Notes under the pieces: generated by a model
Databases searched by the model: none
What the model saw: the letters and a program-made list of their open reading frames with translations, nothing else
What the model was told of the DNA's origin: nothing
Made by a program: the position numbers and the translations under genes
Source of the DNA: REEB85 sp018971455
GTDB taxonomy: Bacteria; Pseudomonadota; Alphaproteobacteria; Acetobacterales; Acetobacteraceae
Length of the DNA stretch: 33,430 nt
Direction: 5' to 3'
NCBI GenBank assembly: GCA_028871195.1
Contig: JAGWNT010000040.1
Location: 1 to 33,430, forward strand
In this document: positions 8,478-16,432 of the stretch, piece by piece
Layout of the letters: each line of letters opens with the position of its first letter
Position numbering within the stretch: position 1 is the first letter of the stretch

Positions 8478-8942
8478 TCAAGGGTTGCCGAGCTTGCGCA
8501 GCAGAGCGAGCAGCGCACGTCGCTCGCCGGCATCAAGCGGTTGCAGCGTCGCCGTGGTGATCGCGCGAGCGCATGCCACGGCCGGGCGGACCGCGTCCAG
8601 CCCCGCGGGCGTGGCCACCAGTACGGCGGCACGCCGGTCCATCGGGTCTGGCTGGCGGCGCACCAGGCCGCGGGCGGCCAGCCGGCGCACCACGCCCTGG
8701 ATGGTCGCCGGGTCCATGGCGGTCAGTCGGCCAAGCAGATTCTGGGTCACCTGGCCCAGCTCGACGATCTTGACGAGGGCGGTGAACTGGGTGGCGGTCA
8801 GCCCCCCGGCGGCGTGCATGCCATCCTGAAAGATCGCCGCATGGCGTTGCTGGGCGCGGCGCAGCAGGAACCCGACCTGCTCCTCGACGAGGTAGTCACC
8901 CAAAACGGCGTGGCCTGGCCCGGCCGTCGCCCGTCGCGTCAT
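8478..8942 (-). CDS. MarR-family transcriptional regulator
   Basis: Winged-helix regulator of 154 residues. The pattern is typical of MarR: an N-terminal dimerisation helix (GFLLRRAQQRHAAIF), LTATQFTALVKIVELG, a recognition-helix region LTAMDPATIQGVVRRLAARGLV, and the wing RRQPDPMDRRAAVLVATPAG. The start at ATG 8942 is well supported by GGGAGGA six bases upstream. The stop lies 14 bases before the flavoprotein ATG, so marR, the flavoprotein and the enamidase are probably one transcript. It is also divergent from prpE, so it may control both directions. Such proteins usually repress and are released by small aromatic or acidic ligands; a pathway intermediate is a reasonable guess here. Confidence 0.88.
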   Translation of the reverse strand: MTRRATAGPGHAVLGDYLVEEQVGFLLRRAQQRHAAIFQDGMHAAGGLTATQFTALVKIVELGQVTQNLLGRLTAMDPATIQGVVRRLAARGLVRRQPDPMDRRAAVLVATPAGLDAVRPAVACARAITTATLQPLDAGERRALLALLRKLGNP

Positions 8943-8960
8943 GCGCCATCCTCCCGGACT

Positions 8961-9044
8961 TGCCTGCCTCCCATAGTGGCAGAGGATCATAGGTATGCAA
9001 ACGATCGGACGCTCCCTCGCCTCTGCGCTTTGTTGGTGGCAGAG
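8961..9044. promoter_or_regulatory. Candidate operator region between marR and prpE
   Basis: The 130-base divergent gap holds several repeats. CATAGGTATG (8988-8997) is an inverted repeat with a two-base centre. CTGCC (8964-8968) and GGCAG (8978-8982) flank a nine-base spacer. GTGGCAGAG occurs twice, exactly 60 bases apart (8976-8984 and 9036-9044), and CTCTGC (9021-9026) is an inverted partner of GCAGAG (9039-9044). MarR proteins bind short palindromes, so these are candidate sites. No convincing -35/-10 pair was found. Confidence 0.35.
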
Positions 9045-9072
9045 TTGTGCGCAAACAGGGGGTCAGGTCAGC

Positions 9073-10971
9073 ATGTCCAGCGCAGGGGCGTCGAGCCGGT
9101 ATCCGCAGACCTATGCCGCCTGGCAGCACGATCCCGAGGCATATTGGGCCGAAGCAGCCGAAGCCATTGCGTGGGATCGGCGCTGGGACCGTGTGTTCGA
9201 CGCGACAAAGGGCGCTTTCGGCCAATATTTTGTCGGCGGCATGATGAATACCTGCTTCAACGCGCTGGACCGCCATGTGCTGGCCGGGCACGGCGAGCAG
9301 GCGGCGCTGATCTGGGACAGCCCAATGGCTGGGCGCTGTGAGACCTTCACCTACCGTGAGATGCGCGATCGCACCGCTCGTGTCGCCGGCGCGCTGGCGA
9401 GCCTCGGCGTCCGTCAGGGCGATCGGGTGGTGATCTACATGCCAATGGTGCCGGAAGCGGCCATCACCATGCTGGCCTGCGCGCGGCTGGGAGCGATCCA
9501 TTCCGTCGTGTTCGGCGGTTTTGCCGCCGCCGAGCTGGCCAAGCGCATCGAGGATGCCCAGCCCCGCGTCATCGTCTCCGCCTCCTGCGGGCTCGAACCC
9601 GGCCGGGTGGTCGGCTACAAGCCGCTGCTTGACGCCGCGATCGGCATGTCCGCCCACAAGCCGGAAGCCTGCCTGATCCTCCAGCGCGAACAGGCCCTCG
9701 CGCCCCTGATCGCCCGGCGCGATTACGATTTCGCCGAGGCCGAGGCCGCCGCGATGCCGGCCGACCCGGTCTCCATCCCAGCCACCGACCCGCTCTACAT
9801 CCTCTATACCTCGGGCACGACCGGACGCCCAAAGGGTATCGTGCGCGATGCCGGCGGCCATGCCGTGGCCCTCCACCGCTCGATGGGAATGGTCTACGGG
9901 CTGGGCGCGGGCGACGTATTCTGGACCGCGTCGGATGTCGGCTGGGTGGTGGGCCACAGCTACATCGTCTATGCGCCGCTGCTCGCCGGCTGCACCAGCG
10001 TCATGTATGAGGGCAAGCCCGTCGGCACGCCCGACGCCGGCGCGTTCTGGCGGGTCTGCGCCCAGCATGGCGTACGAGTCCTGTTCACTGCGCCAACGGC
10101 CCTGCGCGCCATCAAGCAGCAGGACCCCGAAGCCACCATGCTGGCGCGCCATGATATGTCGAAGCTTGAGGCGCTTTACCTCGCGGGCGAACGCTGCGAT
10201 CCGCCGACGGCGATCTGGGCCGCGGAAAAGCTTGCTCGCCCCGTGGTCGATCACTGGTGGCAGACCGAGACCGGCTGGCCGATCACAGCGGGCTTTCGTG
10301 GGCTTGGGCTGTTCCCGGCCAAGCCAGGCACCGGCGGGCGCCCGGCCCCCGGCTATGATGTCCAGGCGCTTGATGATTCCGGGCACGCGCTGGCACGCAC
10401 CCAGACCGGCAACCTCGCCATCCGCCTGCCGCTGCCGCCGGGCTGCGCGCCCACGCTGTGGCAGGATGAGGCCGGCTACCGGCACGCCTATCTCGACGAT
10501 TTTCCCGGCTGGTACCGCACCGGCGACGCCGGGGTGGTGGATGCGGATGGCGATGTATCCGTGATGGGCCGCACCGACGACATCATCAACGTCGCTGGCC
10601 ACCGCCTCTCCACCGGCGCCATGGAAGAGGTACTGGCGAGCCATCCGGCCGTCGCCGAATGCGCAGTCGTGGGAGCAAAGGACGCGCTAAAGGGCCAGGC
10701 GCCGCTCGGCTTGGTGGTGCTGAAAGCGGGTGTGGCGTTGGACCCGCGGACAGTGGAAACCGAGCTCGTGGCCCTTGTTCGCGAGCGCATCGGCCCGGTG
10801 GCAGCATTCAAGGATGCCCGCGTGGTGGCTCGCCTGCCGAAGACCCGATCCGGCAAGATCCTGCGCGCCAGCATCCGCCGCCTCGCCGACGGCGAACCCG
10901 CGGCGCCTCCGCCCACCATCGATGATCCTGCCATCCTCGACGAGATCAGTGCGGTATTGGCCTTGCGCTAG
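9073..10971 (+). CDS. prpE: Propionyl-CoA synthetase
   Basis: Acyl-CoA synthetase of 632 residues that activates propionate (and some acetate) to the CoA thioester through an acyl-adenylate. The PrpE branch, rather than acetyl-CoA synthetase, is shown by DVFWTASDVGWVVGHSY, YEGKPVGTPDAGAFWRV, FTAPTALRAIKQQDPEA and HWWQTETGWPI. The nucleotide-binding motif YTSGTTGRPKG is at residues 245-255, and the C-terminal catalytic lysine, Lys595 in TRSGKILR, is the residue acetylated in the family. ATG 9073 gives the normal N-terminus (YPQTYAAWQHDPEAYW); the frame extends to 8995 but the extra residues look random. It is divergent from marR, and its 3' end overlaps the convergent ABC1 kinase gene by four bases. 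No methylcitrate-cycle or propionyl-CoA carboxylase genes are in the window. Confidence 0.92.
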   Translation: MSSAGASSRYPQTYAAWQHDPEAYWAEAAEAIAWDRRWDRVFDATKGAFGQYFVGGMMNTCFNALDRHVLAGHGEQAALIWDSPMAGRCETFTYREMRDRTARVAGALASLGVRQGDRVVIYMPMVPEAAITMLACARLGAIHSVVFGGFAAAELAKRIEDAQPRVIVSASCGLEPGRVVGYKPLLDAAIGMSAHKPEACLILQREQALAPLIARRDYDFAEAEAAAMPADPVSIPATDPLYILYTSGTTGRPKGIVRDAGGHAVALHRSMGMVYGLGAGDVFWTASDVGWVVGHSYIVYAPLLAGCTSVMYEGKPVGTPDAGAFWRVCAQHGVRVLFTAPTALRAIKQQDPEATMLARHDMSKLEALYLAGERCDPPTAIWAAEKLARPVVDHWWQTETGWPITAGFRGLGLFPAKPGTGGRPAPGYDVQALDDSGHALARTQTGNLAIRLPLPPGCAPTLWQDEAGYRHAYLDDFPGWYRTGDAGVVDADGDVSVMGRTDDIINVAGHRLSTGAMEEVLASHPAVAECAVVGAKDALKGQAPLGLVVLKAGVALDPRTVETELVALVRERIGPVAAFKDARVVARLPKTRSGKILRASIRRLADGEPAAPPPTIDDPAILDEISAVLALR

Positions 10972-12326
10972 ACCATGGAAGCAGTGGCCGGCACGCCGGC
11001 TTCGGTCAGCGCCGTTTGCTGCCGGGCCGCGAGGGTTGCCGTATCGAAGCCCTCGATCAATTCGCGAAACAGGCGGGACCAGTTGAGTTCCGCCTTGAGA
11101 CGCAGGAAGACGCTGCCAAGACCGATCGCGCTGCGGTCCATCAGCACGAACTCGCGCGGCGGGCGCACGCCCCCGGTGCGCTTGAGGCCGGCATGAACCC
11201 GCTCGGCCACGGCGCGGCCGAATTGCGGGTCGTCGGTCTCGCTGATGCGCCGCACTCGATCCTCGCACAGCGGTTCGTAGAGGAAGCGCGCCCATTCATT
11301 GAGCACCGCCATCTTCTCGCGCGTCATGTCCGTGAAGCCCCAAGCGACATAGGCGTGATAGGCCTGATCCTCATTGTTGTCGCGGACCGCCTCGTAGAGA
11401 TCGATCACGCCGCGCACGAACCGCGCTTCGAAGACGCGGATGGCACCGAAATCAAGAAGGTTCACGCTGCCATCGGGACGCACCTGGTAATTGCCCAGAT
11501 GCGGGTCGCCATGGATCACGCCGTAATGGTAAAAAGGAACATACCAGGCGCGGAACAGCGCCTCGGCGATGCGATTGCGCTCGTCCTGCGGCGGATCCTC
11601 CTCGAGCCGACGCATCAATGCCCGGCCGTCGAGCCAGCTCATGGTAAGCAGCCGACCAGTGCTGAGCGCCTCCACCGGCTCGGGCACATGTACGCCCGGC
11701 ACCCCTCTCAGCATCAGCCGGTACAGACGCATCTGCGCGGCCTCGCGCCGGTAATCCAACTCCTCGCGCAACCGCTCGACGAGTTCGAGGTAGATCTCGT
11801 CATGGCGAATGGCACCATCCATCCGATGGAACACCGCCATGGCCAGCTTGAGCTGGCGCAAATCGGCTTCCACCGTGCTCGCCATGTCGGGATATTGCAG
11901 TTTGCATGCAACATCGCGCCCATCATGCAGGCGGGCACGATGAACCTGCCCGAGGCTGGCCGCCGCGGCCGCTTCATGACCGAACTCGGCGAAGCGGCTC
12001 TCCCAGTCTGCGCCAAGCTCGCCGGCCATGCGGCGACGCACGAAGGCCCAGCCCATCGCCGGCGCATTGGCCTGCAACTCGGCGAGTTGAGCAGCGTATT
12101 CCGCCGGCAGCGCGTCGGGCACCGTCGAGAGAAATTGCGCCACCTTCATCAGCGGCCCCTTCAGCCCGCCGAGAATCACCCGCAAATCGTCAGCATGGTC
12201 GGCACGGTTGGTCTTGATGCCGAAGGCACGTTCACCGACCACGCGTGCAGCGATGCCGCCGACCGCGCCAGAGGTGCGGGCAAAGCGGCGCAATTCACCA
12301 AACAGCGATGCACGCTCGTCGGTCAG
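10968..12326 (-). CDS. ABC1/UbiB-family atypical kinase
   Basis: Protein-kinase-like ATPase of the ABC1/UbiB/COQ8 family, often tied to ubiquinone or lipid metabolism. Visible motifs are GPLMKVAQFLS (the KxGQ signature, with Ala in place of Gly), the Ala-rich loop AAAAASLGQVHRA, lysine in VACKLQYP, the catalytic loop HGDPHLGNYQV and the metal motif LLDFGAI. The start is unusual. The only ordinary in-frame start is TTG 12293, which has no Shine-Dalgarno sequence, whereas similar frame continues upstream (TDERASLFGEL) to CTG 12324-12326. This CTG overlaps the pepF stop in a CTGA arrangement and has GGAGG seven bases in front, so I chose it. It forms an operon with pepF. The substrate is unknown. 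Confidence 0.85.
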   Translation of the reverse strand: MTDERASLFGELRRFARTSGAVGGIAARVVGERAFGIKTNRADHADDLRVILGGLKGPLMKVAQFLSTVPDALPAEYAAQLAELQANAPAMGWAFVRRRMAGELGADWESRFAEFGHEAAAAASLGQVHRARLHDGRDVACKLQYPDMASTVEADLRQLKLAMAVFHRMDGAIRHDEIYLELVERLREELDYRREAAQMRLYRLMLRGVPGVHVPEPVEALSTGRLLTMSWLDGRALMRRLEEDPPQDERNRIAEALFRAWYVPFYHYGVIHGDPHLGNYQVRPDGSVNLLDFGAIRVFEARFVRGVIDLYEAVRDNNEDQAYHAYVAWGFTDMTREKMAVLNEWARFLYEPLCEDRVRRISETDDPQFGRAVAERVHAGLKRTGGVRPPREFVLMDRSAIGLGSVFLRLKAELNWSRLFRELIEGFDTATLAARQQTALTEAGVPATASMV

Positions 12327-14110
12327 GACACCGCCTCCAACTCGTCGATAAAGGCCGAAATTACGTCAAGCCCGCGTCGCCAGAAGGCAGGGTCGGATGC
12401 ATCGAGGCCGAAGGGCGCCAATAGTTCCTTGTGCCGCAGCGTGCCGCCGGCACGCAGCATGTCGAGATACTTGGCCTGAAAGCCAGGGTGGCCGGACTGA
12501 AACACGGCGTAAAGCGCATTCACCAAGCAGTCGCCAAAGGCATAGGCATAGACGTAGAACGGCGTGTGGATGAAGTGCGGCACATAGGTCCAGAACACTC
12601 GATATTCGGGGGTGAATTCGAAAGCCGGGCCAAGACTCTCCGTCTGCACCTGCATCCAGATCTCGCCAATGCGTTCGGCCATCACCTCGCCGCTGCGCCG
12701 CTCGGCGTGCAGCCGCGACTCGAATTGATAGAACGCCGTCTGGCGCACCACCGTGTTCAACATGTCCTCGACCTTGGAGGCCAGCATGATGCGCCGGCGC
12801 GCCGGATCGGTTTCCGCATCGAGCAAAGCGCGAAAAGTCAGCATCTCGCCGAACACGCTCGCCGTCTCGGCCAGAGTGAGGGGCGTGCCGGCCATGAGAT
12901 ACCCTTGCTCACCGGCCAGCACCTGGTGCACGCCGTGGCCGAGTTCGTGGGCGAGAGTCATCACATCGCGCGTGCGGCCATGGTAGTTAAGCAGCAAATA
13001 GGGGTGGGCGGACGGAACAGTCGGATGAGCGAACGCGCCGCCAGCCTTGCCGGGGCGCAGATCGGCGTCGATCCAGGGCCGCTCGAAAAAGCGCCCGCCG
13101 ATCTCGGCCAGTTCGGGTGCGAAGGCTCCATAAGCGCCGAGCACACGCCGCTTCGCCTCAGCCCACCCGATGTCGCGGTCGTCATCGCCCGGCAGGGGGG
13201 CGTTACGGTCCCAGTGCTGCAGCTTCGGCAGACCGAGCCACTTGGCCTTCATCTGGTAGTAGCGGTGGGACAGCCGCGCATAGTCGGACGACACCGCCGC
13301 AACCAGCGCGTCGACCACCTCGTCCTCAACCATGTTGGCGCGGTTCCGATAGCTCTCGGGTCGCGGGAAGTGGCGCCAGGTGTCGATGATCTCCTTGTCC
13401 TTGGCGAGCGTATTGGTGATCAGCGCGAAGAGACGAAGATTCTTACCGAACACCTCGCCAATCGTCCGCCCCGCCGCCTCGCGCACGGCCCGGTCAGTAT
13501 CCGACAGCTTGTTGAGGACGGCGCTCACCGTCAGTTCCTCGCCGCCGAGTGGCACGCGCAGCCCGGCGATGGTCTCGTCGAACAGGCGCGACCAGGCGGC
13601 CCGACCGGTGACCTCCTTCTCATGCAGCAGCTTCTCGAGCTCGTCGGCAAGCTGATGCGGACGGAACACCCTCAAGTCGCGCAGCCACGGCCGCCAGCGG
13701 GCGAGCGACGGGTCGGCGAGCTTGGCCTTCAGCACCGCGTCGTCAACGCGGTTCAGCTCCAGCGTGAAGAAGAGCATATGGCTGGAGATCACCGTCACCC
13801 GTTCGCTCATCGACTGGTAAAAACGGCCGATGGCAGGGTCGTTGGAGTCACCACTGAACAGCAACTGGGCGTAGGACATCACCCGGCCCAGCACTTCCTC
13901 GATCCGCTCATAGGCGGCGATGGCACCTGCCAACTCAGCCCCGGTCAGACCCGCGAGACGCCCGCTCCAGGCGGCCGCGAAATCCTTCGCCGCCTGTTCC
14001 GCGCCATCCAGTGCCGCGGCAAGTTCGGGGCTGTCCGGACCGGGATAGAGGTCGGCGAGGTCCCAACTGGGGAGGGCCGCGCCTTCGGCGGCGGCATGTC
14101 CGTCTGGCAT
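12323..14110 (-). CDS. pepF: M3-family oligoendopeptidase F
   Basis: Zinc metallopeptidase of 595 residues, the normal length for PepF, which cleaves short peptides in the cytoplasm. The zinc site HELGH is at residues 388-392 and Glu415 in TLAETASVFGE is the likely third ligand. The N-terminal oligopeptidase domain (PSWDLADLYPGPDSPEL and the helices after it) and the C-terminal FIHTPFYVYAYAFGDCLV segment are typical of the family. There is no signal peptide. Its stop overlaps the likely CTG start of the ABC1 kinase gene, so the two are probably translated together. It is divergent from the acyl-CoA ligase gene. The start ATG 14110 has AGGA about eleven bases upstream. Confidence 0.93.
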   Translation of the reverse strand: MPDGHAAAEGAALPSWDLADLYPGPDSPELAAALDGAEQAAKDFAAAWSGRLAGLTGAELAGAIAAYERIEEVLGRVMSYAQLLFSGDSNDPAIGRFYQSMSERVTVISSHMLFFTLELNRVDDAVLKAKLADPSLARWRPWLRDLRVFRPHQLADELEKLLHEKEVTGRAAWSRLFDETIAGLRVPLGGEELTVSAVLNKLSDTDRAVREAAGRTIGEVFGKNLRLFALITNTLAKDKEIIDTWRHFPRPESYRNRANMVEDEVVDALVAAVSSDYARLSHRYYQMKAKWLGLPKLQHWDRNAPLPGDDDRDIGWAEAKRRVLGAYGAFAPELAEIGGRFFERPWIDADLRPGKAGGAFAHPTVPSAHPYLLLNYHGRTRDVMTLAHELGHGVHQVLAGEQGYLMAGTPLTLAETASVFGEMLTFRALLDAETDPARRRIMLASKVEDMLNTVVRQTAFYQFESRLHAERRSGEVMAERIGEIWMQVQTESLGPAFEFTPEYRVFWTYVPHFIHTPFYVYAYAFGDCLVNALYAVFQSGHPGFQAKYLDMLRAGGTLRHKELLAPFGLDASDPAFWRRGLDVISAFIDELEAVS

Positions 14111-14192
14111 GTCGGGGAGGTTCCTATCCTGCTGCTCTGCAACCCGACATGTAAGTTATACCGTGCGAAGGTCAAAGGGCGGCGAGCAGGCA

Positions 14193-15998
14193 ATGCCCCG
14201 AACCGGCGCCGAGGGCTTCTGGCGCGCGGCCCGACGTCCCTCTAATCTCGCCTCATCCGGGCGATTCGAACCAAGCGGGAGCCGCGCAGCCTTGCATCCT
14301 TGGCCGGAGGACACCTACCCGGACTGGCCGAACCTCGCTGCCATGATGTTCGACCGTGCCCGGCTGTGGGGCGGGCGGGCCATGTTGCGCCATTTCCGGG
14401 ACGGCGCCTGGCACACCACAAGCTGGAACAGTTTCGCCGGCCAGGCTGCCAGCCTCGGCCAGCAGTTGCGCAGCCTTGGTGTCTCTGCCGGCGATCGCGT
14501 GGTGATCGTCTCGGAGAACCGCCCGGAAGTGCCGATCTCGGAAGTGGCTCTGATGGCCATCCGCGCCGTTCCGGTGCCAGCGTATATGACGAACACGGTG
14601 GTCGACCACGACCATATCCTCCGCGACAGTGGTGCGCGGGTCGCGATCGTCTCGACCGCCGCTCTTGCCCTGCGCCTGGCCGCGGCCGGTCCACTCGACC
14701 TGCTGGTGACGATGGAGGAATTCACCGCGCCCGGCATCACTATTGCCCGATGGCCGGCACTCGCAGCCAGCACCGCGGACATCTCCGCCATTGCAGCCGA
14801 GGCCGCCCTGATCCCCCCCGGGGCGATGGCCTGCCTGATCTACACCTCCGGGACCGGCGGCGCGCCGCGCGGTGTGATGCTGCCACACCGCGCCATCCTG
14901 TCCAATTGCCGCGGCGCCCACGCGTTGGTCCGCCCGCTGAGGCTCGATCACGAGACCTACCTGTCCTTCCTGCCGCTCTCGCACAGCTACGAGCACACGG
15001 CCGGGCAGTTCTTTCTGCTCAGCATGGGCACCGAGGTCGTCTACACCCGCGGCATGGAGCATTTGGCCGCCGACATGCTGACCGTGCGCCCAACCATCAT
15101 GACGATGGTGCCGCGGGTCCTCGAGGTGATTCGCGGCCGCATCCTCGCCGGCGTGGCGCGCGAGGCGGCGTGGAAGCGGGCGCTCTTCGCCCGCGCCCTC
15201 GCGGTCGGGCTGCGCCGCGCGGAGCATCGTTTGTCGCTCACCGACCGCCTGCTCGATCCGCTGCTCGAAGCCCTCGTGCGACGCAAGATTCGCGCCCGTT
15301 TCGGCGGAAGGCTGCGTGCCGCCATGTCCGGTGGCGCCCGGTTGGAGCCGGAGGTGGGCAAGTTCTTTCTCGGTCTCGGCATCGCCCTGATGCAGGGCTA
15401 CGGTCAGACCGAAGCTGGGCCGGTGATCTCGGCCAATCCTCCCGGCGCCACGCGCATTGACACGGTTGGAAGGCCACTGGAGGGGGTTGAACTTCGCCTG
15501 GCCGAGGATGGCGAAATCCTCGTGCGCGGCGGTCTGGTCATGGACGGCTATTGGGGCCGACCGGCGGAGACCGCCGCCGTTCTGCGGGAGGGTTGGCTGC
15601 ACACCGGCGACATCGGCACGCTGGACGCTGACGGCTATCTGCGTATCACCGATCGCAAGCGCGACATGATCGTACTGTCCGGCGGGGAGAACATCTCCCC
15701 GGCGCGCATCGAAGGGCTGCTGGTGGCCGAGCCCGCCATTGCCCAGGCGATGGTGGTTGGCGAGGGCCGCGCCGGCATCATCGCCCTCGTGGTACCGGAG
15801 CAGGGCCACGATGAGCTGGAGGTTGCCGCGGCGGTCAGCGACGTGAACAAGCGCCTTTCGGTGACCGAACGCATCCGCCGCCACGCGGTGGTCGGCCCCT
15901 TCACCATCGAGAACGGGCTCATGACCGCGACCCAGAAAGTGCGTCGCCAGCACGTCATGCAAGCTCATGCCGAGCTGCTTGGCGGGTTGCAGGGCTGA
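14193..15998 (+). CDS. Long-chain fatty acid--CoA ligase (AMP-forming)
   Basis: AMP-dependent synthetase of 601 residues resembling the FadD15/long-chain branch. It begins with an EDTYPDWPNLAAM segment and has the typical FLPLSHSYEHTAGQF, YGQTEAGPVISANPP, GWLHTGDIG and ITDRKRDMIVLSGGENISP motifs. The phosphate-binding loop reads YTSGTGGAPRG, where most relatives have YTSGTTGxPKG, so a Thr and a Lys are replaced. The C-terminal catalytic lysine is likely the Lys in TATQKVRRQ. ATG 14193 is chosen (MPRTGAEGFW) with a weak GCAGG in front; the frame extends to 14109 without family-like sequence. It diverges from pepF across 82 bases that contain an AT-rich TTATACC patch (14156-14162). The acyl chain length is not predictable. 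Confidence 0.87.
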   Translation: MPRTGAEGFWRAARRPSNLASSGRFEPSGSRAALHPWPEDTYPDWPNLAAMMFDRARLWGGRAMLRHFRDGAWHTTSWNSFAGQAASLGQQLRSLGVSAGDRVVIVSENRPEVPISEVALMAIRAVPVPAYMTNTVVDHDHILRDSGARVAIVSTAALALRLAAAGPLDLLVTMEEFTAPGITIARWPALAASTADISAIAAEAALIPPGAMACLIYTSGTGGAPRGVMLPHRAILSNCRGAHALVRPLRLDHETYLSFLPLSHSYEHTAGQFFLLSMGTEVVYTRGMEHLAADMLTVRPTIMTMVPRVLEVIRGRILAGVAREAAWKRALFARALAVGLRRAEHRLSLTDRLLDPLLEALVRRKIRARFGGRLRAAMSGGARLEPEVGKFFLGLGIALMQGYGQTEAGPVISANPPGATRIDTVGRPLEGVELRLAEDGEILVRGGLVMDGYWGRPAETAAVLREGWLHTGDIGTLDADGYLRITDRKRDMIVLSGGENISPARIEGLLVAEPAIAQAMVVGEGRAGIIALVVPEQGHDELEVAAAVSDVNKRLSVTERIRRHAVVGPFTIENGLMTATQKVRRQHVMQAHAELLGGLQG

Positions 15999-16037
15999 CA
16001 TCCAGCCCCGCGGCCGGCCTGGTGGTAAAGCCCCTGG

Positions 16038-16259
16038 TCAGCGACCCGCCGTCGGCGGATCGAGCTGGGCGGCCAGCCGGCGCGCCATGATCCAACCGAT
16101 GATGGCGCTGGCAGGGGCGGCCGGAAGCATGAGCAGCCAGCCGATATTGGCGCCGGCAACCACCAGGTTCATGCCGATGCCCAGCATCATGCCGCCGATG
16201 AGCCCGCCCGAGACCCCGGCCGAGAGGCCGAGCATGATAATTTCGCCGCGTGTGACCAT
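16038..16259 (-). CDS. Putative small membrane protein
   Basis: Open frame of 73 codons on the minus strand in an otherwise empty gap between the acyl-CoA ligase gene and rpsD. The product would have two hydrophobic segments: MLGLSAGVSGGLIGGMMLGIGM with several Gly-x3-Gly spacings, and NIGWLLMLPAAPASAIIGWIM, then a basic stretch. Glycine spacing of this kind suits tightly packed helix pairs. No Shine-Dalgarno sequence is evident before ATG 16259 or the internal ATG 16235. The opposite strand also has an open frame, but it is rich in Met and Pro and looks like a shadow. I do not recognise a family; moderate confidence that it is expressed. Confidence 0.5.
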   Translation of the reverse strand: MVTRGEIIMLGLSAGVSGGLIGGMMLGIGMNLVVAGANIGWLLMLPAAPASAIIGWIMARRLAAQLDPPTAGR

Positions 16260-16289
16260 GGACCCGGTGAGTATGGCCCCCGGCAGCGT

Positions 16290-16318
16290 TTGACAAGCGG
16301 CCTGCGCGCGCCTAGATG
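16290..16318 (+). promoter_or_regulatory. Sigma70-type promoter of rpsD
   Basis: A perfect -35 box TTGACA (16290-16295) is followed after 17 bases by TAGATG (16313-16318), a fair -10 box. Transcription would start near 16325 and give a leader of about 108 bases before rpsD. The leader holds a small hairpin, GCCGC (16395-16399) with GCGGC (16406-16410), eleven bases before the Shine-Dalgarno sequence. S4 controls its own synthesis in some bacteria, but no such control is shown here. Confidence 0.6.
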
Positions 16319-16432
16319 CGCGCCACTGCCGGGAACGTGGACGGGCCAAGGGCTCGCCCCGCCGCTCTGCTTGAGGGGCCTACCGGTGCAACAAGCCGCA
16401 TATTCGCGGCACAGAAGACAAGGAGACACCGC

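Noticed and set aside
8896..10644. 582-codon minus-strand open frame opposite prpE, and a similar one opposite the acyl-CoA ligase gene (14253-16001)
   Set aside because: Composition typical of antisense shadows; the plus-strand proteins carry full catalytic motifs.
9073..10971. Acetyl-CoA synthetase (acs) as identity
   Set aside because: YEGKPVGTPDAGAFWRV and HWWQTETGWPI are PrpE-type rather than Acs-type segments.
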